From positions 5,815 through 69,814 of the forward strand of contig CAMYJB010000013.1 of the NCBI GenBank assembly GCA_947258565.1: DNA of 64,000 nucleotides, written 5' to 3'. The notes beneath the pieces were generated by a model. It did not search any database. It was not told the origin of the DNA and worked only from the letters and a program-made list of their open reading frames with translations. Position 1 is the stretch's first letter. Each line of letters opens with the position of its first letter. Positions 7,522-15,721 of this stretch are shown piece after piece. The stretch is from an uncultured Woeseiaceae bacterium. GTDB lineage: Bacteria > Pseudomonadota > Gammaproteobacteria > Steroidobacterales > Woeseiaceae. A program made the position numbers and the translations under genes.

Positions 7522-8244
7522 TTCATCCGCGCTCATCTCCGCCGCCCGCGGCGAGGACATCAGCGCGGTGCACTGCACAAGTCCGGTCATGATCGGCACG
7601 AGCTCGTCTTCAATGGTGCGCTGCAGCGAGCGCAGGGTTTCAAGGCCTTCCCCCGAGTCGTCCGGGACCTCTTCGAACTCCATGATCAGGTCCTCGACCA
7701 TGCCGAGCTTAATCCCGGGATTGCCCAGGAATCCATACGAGTTGTTACCGACACGAAATACCGCGGGTGCTCCACTGGCGGTGACCGCCAGGACGTCAGC
7801 AGCTTCCGGCAGCACGGGACGATCGCGCATGTAGACGACCTGGTGAAACGTCTCGGGCAGGAAGCCGTTCAGCGCATCATCGCGGGTGCGGGACGCAACT
7901 CCGGATTCGAACACGAGATCGCCGGGCTCCGAGGCGCCGCCCGCAGCGATCGCGAGAATCTGTGCGCCGAGGCCGAATCCGACGACCGGCGTGCCCTCGT
8001 CGAGCCGCAGCTTCGTCAGCTCAATCTCCTTCTCCAGCGTCGGCAGGTCCCGTGTACCGGCCGATCCCCAGGGCCCGCCGCCGAGCAGGAATAACGCGTC
8101 GGCCGGCAAGTCGGGTGCCGGCAATTTGCCGCCACCGGCGAACGGCCGGAAATACTGGAAGCGTATGCGGCGACCTTCGAGGTGGTCTTCCATGAGGCCC
8201 AGGTATTCGCCGGACGTATGCTGGATGACCGCAACGACATTCAT
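7501..8244 (-). CDS. Class I glutamine amidotransferase-like protein lacking the catalytic triad
   Basis: A 247-aa protein with the GATase1 fold: an LLGGGPWG oxyanion strand at about 53-60, a nucleophile elbow at about 88-95 and a C-terminal YGF...NP segment at about 170-176. The elbow reads GFGLGAQ where active enzymes have G-x-C-x-G-x-Q, so the cysteine is glycine (G91, codon GGC). The expected His and Glu of 'FHPE' are Asn175 and Gly177. It should therefore be unable to hydrolyse glutamine. It lies in the lipoate-assembly run after the ligase gene. An alternative ATG at 8304 overlaps the ligase stop; 8244 fits the fold better. Confidence 0.82.
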   Translation of the reverse strand: MNVVAVIQHTSGEYLGLMEDHLEGRRIRFQYFRPFAGGGKLPAPDLPADALFLLGGGPWGSAGTRDLPTLEKEIELTKLRLDEGTPVVGFGLGAQILAIAAGGASEPGDLVFESGVASRTRDDALNGFLPETFHQVVYMRDRPVLPEAADVLAVTASGAPAVFRVGNNSYGFLGNPGIKLGMVEDLIMEFEEVPDDSGEGLETLRSLQRTIEDELVPIMTGLVQCTALMSSPRAAEMSADELDKQVI

Positions 8245-8296
8245 CGCCGTCTCGCCGCGCCCGGCGAGCTTGAAGGCGTCCGCGGCGCTACTGCAT

Positions 8297-9376
8297 TCAC
8301 CCATTGGCCACCCCCTGCTGCAGCGCGTTCGCAATCGACGCCTTGAAGTCTGCCGGCGACACGCTCAACGTGTCGACCTCGGTCTCGTCGAAGAACTGCT
8401 CGATGGCGGGCTCGACCTCGTCGAGCCGCACACCGGCGAGCGCAGACTCCAGGTCGAACACGACACGCGGTGGCGTAACGAAGAAGTCGCCGCTGATCAG
8501 CACCCGCTGCAGAACCGACCGCGTCGGCCCTTCGAGCTTGACGAAAGCGTCGATCGTGCCGCCGGCGCCGGTATGCGTGCCGGCCAGCACCTTATCGTCC
8601 GCCGCCGGGTTGTCGATCTCCCGCAGGAACTCCTCGGTACCGATTTCCTCTTGGTAGTGCTGCCGCGCCAGCTCTTCTTCAGCTTCGGTGATCGCGCCGT
8701 ACTCCGCTGCAATCCCGAGCACGTCCTTGAAACCTTTCAGCAGCGCAATCTTGATGAGTTCCAGGTCGGGCGTGTCGGGACCCAGCAGCTCCTTCAGGGT
8801 AACGATCCGCTGCGCGGCGGAATCCAGCTCGCGCTTCGCCAGCTTGCCCTGGGGGACGCGCAAAGCGTTCACCATGCGCTGCGGGTTGAGGTCGACCAGC
8901 ACCGTGCCCTGGTATATCAACACGTCGCCGTCGTAGAAACCGCCCGTGCCGCTGATCTTGCGTCCGCCGACCTCGATATCGTTGCGCGGCCGGAATTTCG
9001 CGTCCACGCCCAGTGCCTGCAGTCCCGCCGCCGCCGCATTACAGATCTCCCTTGCGATGTCGGGCAATGCCGCAATGCCGAGCGATGCGCGATGGAAAAC
9101 GAGTTCCCACCCCAGCTGGCCCTCGTCGAGATAGATGGCACCGCCGCCCGTGATCCGGCGTACCGTGCCGATACGGTGCTTGGCGCAATATTCCAGATCG
9201 ATTTCCCGGCTCAGGTCCTGGTGCCGGCCGATCAGCGCGGTCGGCGGAAAGCTCAGGAAGCGGATCGTATCGGGCACCCGCCCCGCCTGCCGCTCCTCGA
9301 TGAGTGCGGCGTCAAAAGCGATATTGGCGCGGCCCTCCCGAACGCCCGTATCGATGATCCTGAATGCGGCTGGCAT
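8297..9376 (-). CDS. Two-domain lipoate-protein ligase sLpl(AB)
   Basis: A 359-aa lipoate ligase. The N-terminal catalytic domain (about 1-250) has the LplA signatures RRITGGGAIY and RKISGTGGF, the latter with the lysine that contacts the acyl-adenylate. The C-terminal domain (about 260-350) resembles the LplB or accessory domain (TIDAFVKLEGPTRSVLQ...ISGDFF), here fused in one chain. This fused form, beside LipS1/LipS2 and an sHdr operon, matches the dedicated sLpl that attaches octanoate or lipoate to LbpA. It follows lipS2 by 12 bases. Scavenging of free lipoate is the alternative role. Confidence 0.88.
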   Translation of the reverse strand: MPAAFRIIDTGVREGRANIAFDAALIEERQAGRVPDTIRFLSFPPTALIGRHQDLSREIDLEYCAKHRIGTVRRITGGGAIYLDEGQLGWELVFHRASLGIAALPDIAREICNAAAAGLQALGVDAKFRPRNDIEVGGRKISGTGGFYDGDVLIYQGTVLVDLNPQRMVNALRVPQGKLAKRELDSAAQRIVTLKELLGPDTPDLELIKIALLKGFKDVLGIAAEYGAITEAEEELARQHYQEEIGTEEFLREIDNPAADDKVLAGTHTGAGGTIDAFVKLEGPTRSVLQRVLISGDFFVTPPRVVFDLESALAGVRLDEVEPAIEQFFDETEVDTLSVSPADFKASIANALQQGVANG

Positions 9377-9388
9377 GGCGGGCTGTGC

Positions 9389-10648
9389 TTACTCGACCCG
9401 TACCGGGATGTCGAGCTGCTTGCGGATCTTCCTGATGTCTTTCTTTTTCGGCTGGAACGGATAGCTCGCGATATCGCTCGGTGGCGAATCGCCGTACGGA
9501 CGGTCGCATGCCGAGATGTCGTCCTGGAACTTGCCCGGGCAGCCGGAGGTGCGAAACGCGATGCCTTCGTCGATGATCGTCGACAGTTCGCTCCCGGCGA
9601 TGCCGTAGTTCTTGACGCGGCCCAGATCGTCGAACGTCATCTGCTCCACCCGCACGCCGCGATAGTCGATCAGGTAGCGCGCCAGCTGCACGCGCCGCCA
9701 CTGGTCGCGCGGCGTCGCAGGCAGGTGATCCATGAGCGAACCCTGCTCCGGGAAAAAGCAGAACAGGTGACTGTGCCCGCCGAGGTCGACGAGCTCCTGC
9801 ACGAGATTCAGAACCTCGTACTCGGTCTCGCCCATGCCGATGATGATGTGCGCACCGAATTTCTGCGGTCCGAAGATGTCCTTCGCGTCCTGCAGGATCT
9901 CCCAGTACCTGGACCACTTGTGCGGCGACTGCACGCCCTTGCCGCGGGTGCGGTCGAAAACTTCCGGCGTCGCCGCATCGAGCGCGACGGTGAAGATGTC
10001 TGCACCGAGATCGCGGGTCCTCTGTACGTCCTCGCGGGTCATCGTCGTCGGGTTAGACAGGATCGAAACCGGAATCGCGTCGGGATCGATGCGATCGGTC
10101 CACTGCTCGAGCACGGCGAAGGTATCTTCCTCCGAACGCGGATGCGTGATCATCGAGATGCACATGCGGTGGAACGGGCTGACCTCCGGATCGGCGGCCA
10201 CGATATCGATGATCTGGCGCATCGGCACGGCGGGCCAGTCGACGCGGATGAAATTACGGTCCGCGTAGTCGCGGTCTGCCTCGCGGTGCCGGGCCAGTCC
10301 GCAATAGGCGCAGTTCGCGCGGCAGCCCTCGGGGTAGGTCAGGAGCAGGTTGAGACAGCGCGTGCACTCGCAGCCGTGCATGCGGCCGCTCATGATTCCG
10401 AGGGTGATCGCAGCGGCCGTCGACAGCTGCACGTACTCGGGCGACTTCATGTGCGGCGCGAGCAGGTTGTTGTTCGGCAGGTAGACACCCTGAGGTGGCA
10501 GGTCGTTCGCCTTGACATGGCGGCCGTTGCGCCGCTCCGCCGGCGTCTTTTCCGGGAATCGAGGTCGCATGGCCTCGAACGCATTGTGGTCGCTCTGCTC
10601 GCTGGTACTCGCCGGCGCCGGCGTCGACTTTTGTTCAATACAGCTCAT
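9389..10648 (-). CDS. lipS2: Radical SAM sulfur-insertion protein LipS2-like
   Basis: A 419-aa radical SAM enzyme with a CxxxCxxC motif at C109, C113 and C116 (EGCRANCAYCG). Just before it lies a further cysteine set (CECTRC, residues 93-98). Two more cysteines near the C-terminus (TSGCPGKF, SACDRP) could hold an auxiliary cluster that donates sulfur, as in BioB/LipA-type enzymes. It resembles biotin-synthase-related proteins. Together with LipS1 it would insert sulfur at C6 and C8 of the octanoyl chain on LbpA. Which partner acts at which carbon is not decided by sequence; the S2 name rests on resemblance. Confidence 0.82.
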   Translation of the reverse strand: MSCIEQKSTPAPASTSEQSDHNAFEAMRPRFPEKTPAERRNGRHVKANDLPPQGVYLPNNNLLAPHMKSPEYVQLSTAAAITLGIMSGRMHGCECTRCLNLLLTYPEGCRANCAYCGLARHREADRDYADRNFIRVDWPAVPMRQIIDIVAADPEVSPFHRMCISMITHPRSEEDTFAVLEQWTDRIDPDAIPVSILSNPTTMTREDVQRTRDLGADIFTVALDAATPEVFDRTRGKGVQSPHKWSRYWEILQDAKDIFGPQKFGAHIIIGMGETEYEVLNLVQELVDLGGHSHLFCFFPEQGSLMDHLPATPRDQWRRVQLARYLIDYRGVRVEQMTFDDLGRVKNYGIAGSELSTIIDEGIAFRTSGCPGKFQDDISACDRPYGDSPPSDIASYPFQPKKKDIRKIRKQLDIPVRVE

Positions 10649-10669
10649 CGGATTACAACCCCTCGTGGC

Positions 10670-11707
10670 TCAGGCCGCGCACGAGCGCGCGATGGAAAGA
10701 TCGTTACCGCCACCCAGCTTTATCGAGCAGCAGGAATGCGCCTGGGTAAACGGACGTCCTATCGTGTGCGCCACGGACACCGCACCGTCGGCCGGAAATG
10801 CGATGCCGTCCAGGCCGGCCATGATGGCATAGGCGTCGGTCACCCGCTTGTGCATGCCGGGCGGGCGCGCGCAGCCGAGCAGCACCTGCCGGTCAGGAAG
10901 GCGCGCCCGGGCTTCGCCGAAAATGCGCCCGACCTCGGCGGTTTCGGGCGTTATGAAAGTGCCCGGCTTGGCGTAGAACGGCATGATGACGACGAGCACC
11001 AGCGCCGTGACCCGGTAACGGCTGACCATGTCCAGCGCGTTTGCCTCACCGAGGATATGCCCGTAGTGAAGCCCGATGACGATGTGCGGCGTCACCTCCA
11101 TCGAGGTCGAGCACAGCGCGGCCAGTGTCTCCTCGAAATCGTCCACGGCACGATCGAGGTTGTAGACCTCGTTGATCGTTTCCTGCGCGCCGATCACGTC
11201 CATCATGACGGTGTCGACACCTGCAGACTCCATTGCTTTGGCCCGATCGTGGTCGAGCAGCGCGCTGTGGATTGCCACCTTGAGATCCGGAAAGTCTTCT
11301 TTGAGCTTTTCGACGACCGGCAGATAGCGGCCGTAGTTGATCTCGTTCTGTTTGTTCGAGCCGCCCGACAGCAGGAATCCGTTGAGACCCTCCGTCTCGA
11401 TCAGGCGCCGTACTTTGTGGTCAAGGACCTCCGGTCGTGTCGCCGGAATCATGGGTTCGAGAATCTTCTTCTGGCAGTGATCACAGTTGAGACCGCAGGC
11501 CCCTGCGGTAATCGAAAACGCCGGAAAGCTGTTCTTGTTGCAACCGCTCAACTCGGTGCTGGTGTATTCCTTGAATGTCGGTGTCGAGAAGCGGATGGGT
11601 CGCGGCGCGGCAGCCTGCGCCTGTCGCTCGAATTCGTCCACGAGCCCGCGATCGAACTCGGCATCCTCGAGGTCCTCGATTCCTGCCAACGCATCAATCC
11701 ATGTCAT
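10670..11707 (-). CDS. lipS1: Radical SAM sulfur-insertion protein LipS1-like
   Basis: A 345-aa radical SAM enzyme with CxxxCxxC at C71, C75 and C78 (CGLNCDHC). An LLSGGSN segment at about 112-118 suits SAM binding. C-terminal cysteines (LLGCARP and HSCCSIKL) may hold an auxiliary cluster. It resembles the uncharacterised 'homolog of biotin synthase' family that contains LipS1. It lies 21 bases before lipS2. No LipA or LipB gene is in the window, which fits use of the LipS1/LipS2 route for LbpA lipoylation. Confidence 0.8.
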   Translation of the reverse strand: MTWIDALAGIEDLEDAEFDRGLVDEFERQAQAAAPRPIRFSTPTFKEYTSTELSGCNKNSFPAFSITAGACGLNCDHCQKKILEPMIPATRPEVLDHKVRRLIETEGLNGFLLSGGSNKQNEINYGRYLPVVEKLKEDFPDLKVAIHSALLDHDRAKAMESAGVDTVMMDVIGAQETINEVYNLDRAVDDFEETLAALCSTSMEVTPHIVIGLHYGHILGEANALDMVSRYRVTALVLVVIMPFYAKPGTFITPETAEVGRIFGEARARLPDRQVLLGCARPPGMHKRVTDAYAIMAGLDGIAFPADGAVSVAHTIGRPFTQAHSCCSIKLGGGNDLSIARSCAA

Positions 11708-11749
11708 AACGTGTTTCCCCTGGTCCTGTTCGATCTTACGCCCATACGG

Positions 11750-12892
11750 TTACAGGCCGATGCCGCGCGCGAGCGATTTTACGGATTCCCTCAGCGGGTC
11801 GGGATTGAGGGTATCCGCAAGGGTGTTATACCAGCTGACGTCGATGTCTTCTTCGTCCACGAGGTCGCACTCCATGCCGCGCAGCAGATCAACCGCCTGC
11901 AGCGGCAGCCTGTCCGGGATCTCCTGCCCGCTGATCCGGCCCCACAGCCCGGTCCAGTAACGCGTCACGGTCCAGGGATTGTAACCGCCGCCGCCGACGA
12001 TCACGGTCGGCAGCTCGAGCGCGAGCAGCTGGTCGACTGCCTTCCACAGGGCGACGTTCGACAACATCATGGTAGATAGTGGATCTCCCGCCAGGCAGTC
12101 GGCACCGCAACAGACGACCAGTGCCTCGGCGTGCACGCGTTCCGCGAGCGGCAGGACCGCATTTTGCATTACGTGCCCCAATTCGTCGTCGTTGAATGCC
12201 TTCGGCACCGGCACGTTGAAGGCCTTCTCCTTCGGGTAGGAGGTGCTGCCGCTGTAGGGCCAGCGGTAGTCCTCGTGGACCGACAAGGTGGTAACACGCG
12301 GCTCGTCGAAAAAGGCGATCTCCACACCGTCACCGTGGTGCGCGTCCAGGTCGACATAGTAAACCTGCTCGATCCCCGCATCGAGAAACGTCTTGATCGC
12401 GAACACCGGGTCGTTGAAATAACAGAAACCGCAGGCCCGGTCGGCGCGGCCGTGGTGCGTACCGCCGGACGGATGAAAGACGGTATGCCCTTCGAGGGCC
12501 AGTTCGGCAGCCAGTATGGAGCCGCCGACTGTTCGCGCCGCACGGTCGAAGACTCCGTCGAAAAGCGGGTTCTCCAGCGTACCGATCTGAAACTCGTCAC
12601 GGACCTCGCGTTCTACCCGGCCGAGAGCATCAGCGTGCTGCAGCGCCTTGACATAAGCGCGATCGTGAAACTCCAGCAGTCGTTCGACGCTGGCGGGATC
12701 ACACGCCCGGAAATTGTCGTCCGACAGCCAGCCGAGTATTCTGCTCAGGTCCATGACGGCCGAGTGGCGGATGATCTTCAGCGGATGATTGTCACCGAAA
12801 GCGGCCCGTCGGAAGGCCTCGCTGCCGACGAATATCGGCTGCGGCACCGCGGGAAGTGTATCGACCAGGCTCACTGTCTGAATATTTTGCAC
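11750..12892 (-). CDS. HDAC-superfamily deacylase (AcuC/class II-like)
   Basis: A 380-aa histone-deacetylase-fold protein with an intact active site: the His pair in GGTHHGRAD, zinc ligands in YYVDLDAHHGDGVE and CGADCLAGDPL, and the catalytic tyrosine region GGGGYNPWT. Bacterial members remove acetyl groups from lysines, polyamines or acetoin-related substrates. It is the first gene of the lipoate-assembly run, 42 bases before lipS1, and starts with GTG 12892. Its placement suggests an acyl-lysine linked to LbpA or its ligase as substrate, but that is inference. A plain AcuC-like role is the default. Confidence 0.85.
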   Translation of the reverse strand: MQNIQTVSLVDTLPAVPQPIFVGSEAFRRAAFGDNHPLKIIRHSAVMDLSRILGWLSDDNFRACDPASVERLLEFHDRAYVKALQHADALGRVEREVRDEFQIGTLENPLFDGVFDRAARTVGGSILAAELALEGHTVFHPSGGTHHGRADRACGFCYFNDPVFAIKTFLDAGIEQVYYVDLDAHHGDGVEIAFFDEPRVTTLSVHEDYRWPYSGSTSYPKEKAFNVPVPKAFNDDELGHVMQNAVLPLAERVHAEALVVCCGADCLAGDPLSTMMLSNVALWKAVDQLLALELPTVIVGGGGYNPWTVTRYWTGLWGRISGQEIPDRLPLQAVDLLRGMECDLVDEEDIDVSWYNTLADTLNPDPLRESVKSLARGIGL

Positions 12893-12965
12893 GCCTTAGC
12901 GACCGAATGTGGATAATCTTGGAGCTGGATGGTCCGAGAATATTCCAGTCAACTAATAAAGACAA

Positions 12966-12979
12966 TTATGATATTCTAA
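12966..12979. promoter_or_regulatory. Imperfect copy of the TTAG-N6-CTAA operator before dsrE2
   Basis: TTAT-GATATT-CTAA lies 47 bases before the dsrE2 start. Including one flanking base each side it matches the sites at 7491 and 17750 at 12 of 16 positions each. It overlaps a possible promoter (TTCCAG at 12943, TATGAT at 12967, spacer 18). One half-site is degenerate, so binding would be weaker. Confidence 0.4.
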
Positions 12980-13026
12980 TACGATTCGGATCGTGAAAGA
13001 CGCATCGATTCCAGAGGTGATAAGAA

Positions 13027-13578
13027 ATGTCCAGTGAAGCACAAATCGTCTCAAGTGAGGCACAGACAACCGCAAGCGAAGCGCCGGTTGCGGCTCCCGA
13101 AACCAAGAGCATGTCGATTATCGTGACCAAGGGATCGCTCGACTGGGCGTACCCGCCGTTCATTCTCGCCACGACGGCCGCGGCCATGGGTCTGCCGGTA
13201 ACGATGTTCTTCACGTTCTACGGACTGCCATTGCTGTTGAAGAAACTCGACCTGCAGTTGACTGCAGCCGGCAACCCCGCGATGAAGATGCCCATGATGG
13301 GCGCTCACATGGGGCTGCCGAATATCCTGACGGCGATCCCCGGTGTCGATGCCGCGTGCTCGAAAATGATGAAGAACCTGATGGAAAAGAAGGGCGTTGC
13401 GTCCATCGAGGACCTGCGTGAGCTTGCCATTGAGGCCGACGTACGGATCATCGCCTGCCAGATGACGATGGACCTGTTCGAGTACTCGCTCGACGACATG
13501 ATCGAAGGTCCCGAGCTGGGCGGCGCCGCGACCTACATCGAATGCGCGACGCAAGCCGACATCAACCTGTTCATCTGA
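13027..13578 (+). CDS. dsrE2: DsrE2-like sulfurtransferase
   Basis: A 183-aa protein of the DsrE2/peroxiredoxin-like DsrE family. A 25-residue Ser/Glu/Ala-rich leader precedes the domain. Conserved cysteines stand at C111 (DAACSKM) and C144 (RIIACQMTMD), the latter at the family's sulfur-binding position. The moderately hydrophobic segment after residue 40 (YPPFILATTAAAMGLPVTMFF) is typical of DsrE2. The AGAGGTGA ribosome site is good. It stands 38 bases before tusA, its usual partner, so it likely hands sulfane sulfur to or from TusA for the sHdr pathway. Confidence 0.88.
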   Translation: MSSEAQIVSSEAQTTASEAPVAAPETKSMSIIVTKGSLDWAYPPFILATTAAAMGLPVTMFFTFYGLPLLLKKLDLQLTAAGNPAMKMPMMGAHMGLPNILTAIPGVDAACSKMMKNLMEKKGVASIEDLRELAIEADVRIIACQMTMDLFEYSLDDMIEGPELGGAATYIECATQADINLFI

Positions 13579-13616
13579 ATTGAAACGAAACCCAAATTGG
13601 AGCGGAGCAACAAGAA

Positions 13617-13847
13617 ATGGCGGACCAGACGCTAGATGCAAAGGGGCTCAACTGCCCGTTACCCATCCTCAAGGCGCGTAAGGCACTGAAGGACGTGCCT
13701 GCCGGCGGAACGCTGGAGATTCTCGCGACCGATCCGGGATCCGTTGCGGACTTCGAGGCTTTCTGCCGCCAGACCGGCAACGAACTGGTCGAACAGTCGC
13801 AGGACGACAAGGTATATCGCTTCATCATCAAGAACACCGCGGCATAA
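13617..13847 (+). CDS. tusA: Sulfur carrier protein TusA
   Basis: A 76-aa TusA with the signature GLNCPLPILKARKAL. C13 in CPxP is the persulfide carrier. The length and the single-domain alpha/beta fold match the family. In sulfur oxidisers TusA is the central cytoplasmic donor for Dsr or sHdr systems. Its pairing with dsrE2 here, opposite the sHdr island, points to sulfur oxidation rather than tRNA thiolation. The next gene encodes sulfite dehydrogenase. Confidence 0.95.
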   Translation: MADQTLDAKGLNCPLPILKARKALKDVPAGGTLEILATDPGSVADFEAFCRQTGNELVEQSQDDKVYRFIIKNTAA

Positions 13848-13940
13848 ACGCGTGGCATCGCGGGGCGTCGGTGCGAAGGATCGGTGCCCTGCCCCTGCCA
13901 CGCAGACCGAGGCTACGGAACCGGAACGCGGAGTACGCCG

Positions 13941-15257
13941 GTGTCGCATAAGAGACGTGGAATTCACGAACTTTACAGCGATGACCCGATCGCTGCCGAC
14001 GAACTCGTCTGGGGCCGCAAAAGCGACCCGCTGACGCGCAGAGGATTCCTGACCAAAGGCGGGCTCGCCGCGATGTCCGCGGCCGTCGGCGCTTCGATTC
14101 CGTTTGCTCACCTCATGCCGGGTGGCCTGATACCCGCGGCGCTGGCGCAGTCTGACGAGCCGTTCGTAATACCGGGCAAAGAGGACCTCATCGTCCTGAA
14201 CGACCGACCGATCAATGCCGAGACGCCCGCGCACCTGCTGGACGATCGCGTCACGCCGGGCAAGTACCTGTTCGTCCGCAACAACGGCCGGGAACCGGCG
14301 ATGCCGGGCATCGATCCCGCGACCTGGACCCTGGAAGTTGGCGGCGAATCAGCGGAGCGCACCGCATCGTTTACCATCGACGAGTTGCAAGCGACCTTCA
14401 GGCACTACACCTACCAGCTGCAGATCGAGTGTGGCGGCAACGGCCGCAGCGAATTTGTACCGCCTGCGGGCGGTAACCAGTGGTCGGTTGGCGCGGTCGG
14501 CTGCCCGCAGTGGACCGGCGTGCGCCTCAGGGACGTGCTCGAGCATGTCGGCATCAGGGACGACGCCGTGTACGTCGCCTACTACGGGGCCGACGCGCAT
14601 GCGAGCGGCGATCCGAACAAGGTGCCGATCTCGCGGGGCGTGCCACTGGCGAAAGCGCTCGAGAAAGAATCGCTGATCGCCTGGGCGATGAACGGCGAGG
14701 ACATACCGCATCTCAATGGTTACCCGCTGCGCCTCGTTTGCGGAGGGTGGCCGGCGTCGGTGAGCGGCAAGTGGCTCGCGAGAATCGTCATTCGCAACCA
14801 GGTTCACGACGGACCCAAGATGACCGGCTCCGCGTATCGTGTGCCGTGCGAGCCGGTCGCACCGGGCAGCGAAGTGCCCGAGGATCAGATGTGCATCATC
14901 GAGTCGATGCCCGTGAAGTCGCTCATCACCTACCCGAAGTCCGGTATCGAGCACGCGCTCGGCGAGAAGCTCGCGCTGCGCGGCCACGCGTGGGCGGGCG
15001 ACTCATCGGTGGACACTGTGCATGTGTCCATTGACTTCGGCGCGACCTGGCAGAAAGCGAAGCTCGAGAAGCCCGTGAACCGCCTTGCCTGGCAGCACTG
15101 GAAGGCCAAAGTCGGGTTTCCGGAGTCCGGCTACTATGAAATCTGGGCGCGAGCGACCGATAGCGAAGGCCATGCGCAGCCGATGGTATTGCCGGGCTGG
15201 AACCCAAAGGGCTATCTCAATAATGCCTGCCATCGCATCGCGGTGCAGGTCGCCTGA
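13941..15257 (+). CDS. Tat-exported molybdenum sulfite dehydrogenase (SoxC/SorA-like)
   Basis: A 438-aa protein of the sulfite oxidase family. A twin-arginine motif (TRRGFLTKGG, R33-R34) with a hydrophobic stretch and an AQS cleavage site shows periplasmic export with folded molybdopterin. The Mo ligand cysteine is in IECGGNGR. A C-terminal dimerisation domain follows (VHVSIDFGATW). It should oxidise sulfite to sulfate and pass electrons to the cytochrome encoded next, with which it overlaps (ATGA). GTG 13941 is preferred over an in-frame GTG at 13884, whose extra 19 residues look non-coding. SoxC and SorA cannot be separated without a tree; no other sox genes are in view. Confidence 0.88.
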   Translation: MSHKRRGIHELYSDDPIAADELVWGRKSDPLTRRGFLTKGGLAAMSAAVGASIPFAHLMPGGLIPAALAQSDEPFVIPGKEDLIVLNDRPINAETPAHLLDDRVTPGKYLFVRNNGREPAMPGIDPATWTLEVGGESAERTASFTIDELQATFRHYTYQLQIECGGNGRSEFVPPAGGNQWSVGAVGCPQWTGVRLRDVLEHVGIRDDAVYVAYYGADAHASGDPNKVPISRGVPLAKALEKESLIAWAMNGEDIPHLNGYPLRLVCGGWPASVSGKWLARIVIRNQVHDGPKMTGSAYRVPCEPVAPGSEVPEDQMCIIESMPVKSLITYPKSGIEHALGEKLALRGHAWAGDSSVDTVHVSIDFGATWQKAKLEKPVNRLAWQHWKAKVGFPESGYYEIWARATDSEGHAQPMVLPGWNPKGYLNNACHRIAVQVA

Positions 15258-15634
15258 TGCAGTCCATTCTCGGGCTCGCCGGTTTCACTGCGCTGGTGGC
15301 GTTCGGGCATGCCCTCGCCGCAGAACCCGAGCTCGATGCGTTTACGGGCCTCAAGAAAACGGGCGACTGGGAACTGGTGCGCAACAACTGCCTGGCCTGC
15401 CATTCCGCCAGGCTCATCACCCAGCAAAGTGGTTCGAAGTCGCACTGGCTCGGCCTCATCCGATGGATGCAGGAAAAACAGAACCTGTGGCAGTTCGAGC
15501 CAGAAACCGAGCAGAAGATCGTCAGCTATCTTGCGCAGAATTATCCGCCGCAGGAGGACCGGCGCAGGGCCCCGATCGCGGCGAACCTGATGCCGCCGAA
15601 TCCCTACGCGCCCGGATCGCTCGACGATAAGTGA
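15257..15634 (+). CDS. Small c-type cytochrome subunit of sulfite dehydrogenase (SorB-like)
   Basis: A 125-aa protein with a Sec signal peptide (about 1-21, cleavage after HALAA) and one haem motif, CLACH at 45-49. The mature part has a SorB-like layout with a short C-terminal Pro-rich tail. Its ATG overlaps the sulfite dehydrogenase stop, so the two are translated together. It should accept electrons from the Mo centre and hand them to cytochrome c or a terminal oxidase in the periplasm. Confidence 0.85.
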   Translation: MQSILGLAGFTALVAFGHALAAEPELDAFTGLKKTGDWELVRNNCLACHSARLITQQSGSKSHWLGLIRWMQEKQNLWQFEPETEQKIVSYLAQNYPPQEDRRRAPIAANLMPPNPYAPGSLDDK

Positions 15635-15721
15635 CTATTTATAACCTGATGGAATAAGCGCATAGCGAATCCGTCTTGGGGTTTCATTGCCTGCTCACTG
15701 CACGCCGCTAGACTCGGCTGC

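Noticed and set aside
7886..12079. A 1397-codon open frame on the plus strand
   Set aside because: It runs antisense across five well-recognised minus-strand genes. Its residue mix (Arg/Ala/Val/Asp-rich, no domain) is what GC-biased third positions produce.
13884..13940. Upstream GTG start for the sulfite dehydrogenase
   Set aside because: The added 19 residues are Cys/Pro-rich and unlike the family; GGAG before GTG 13941 gives a better start, though this is not proven.
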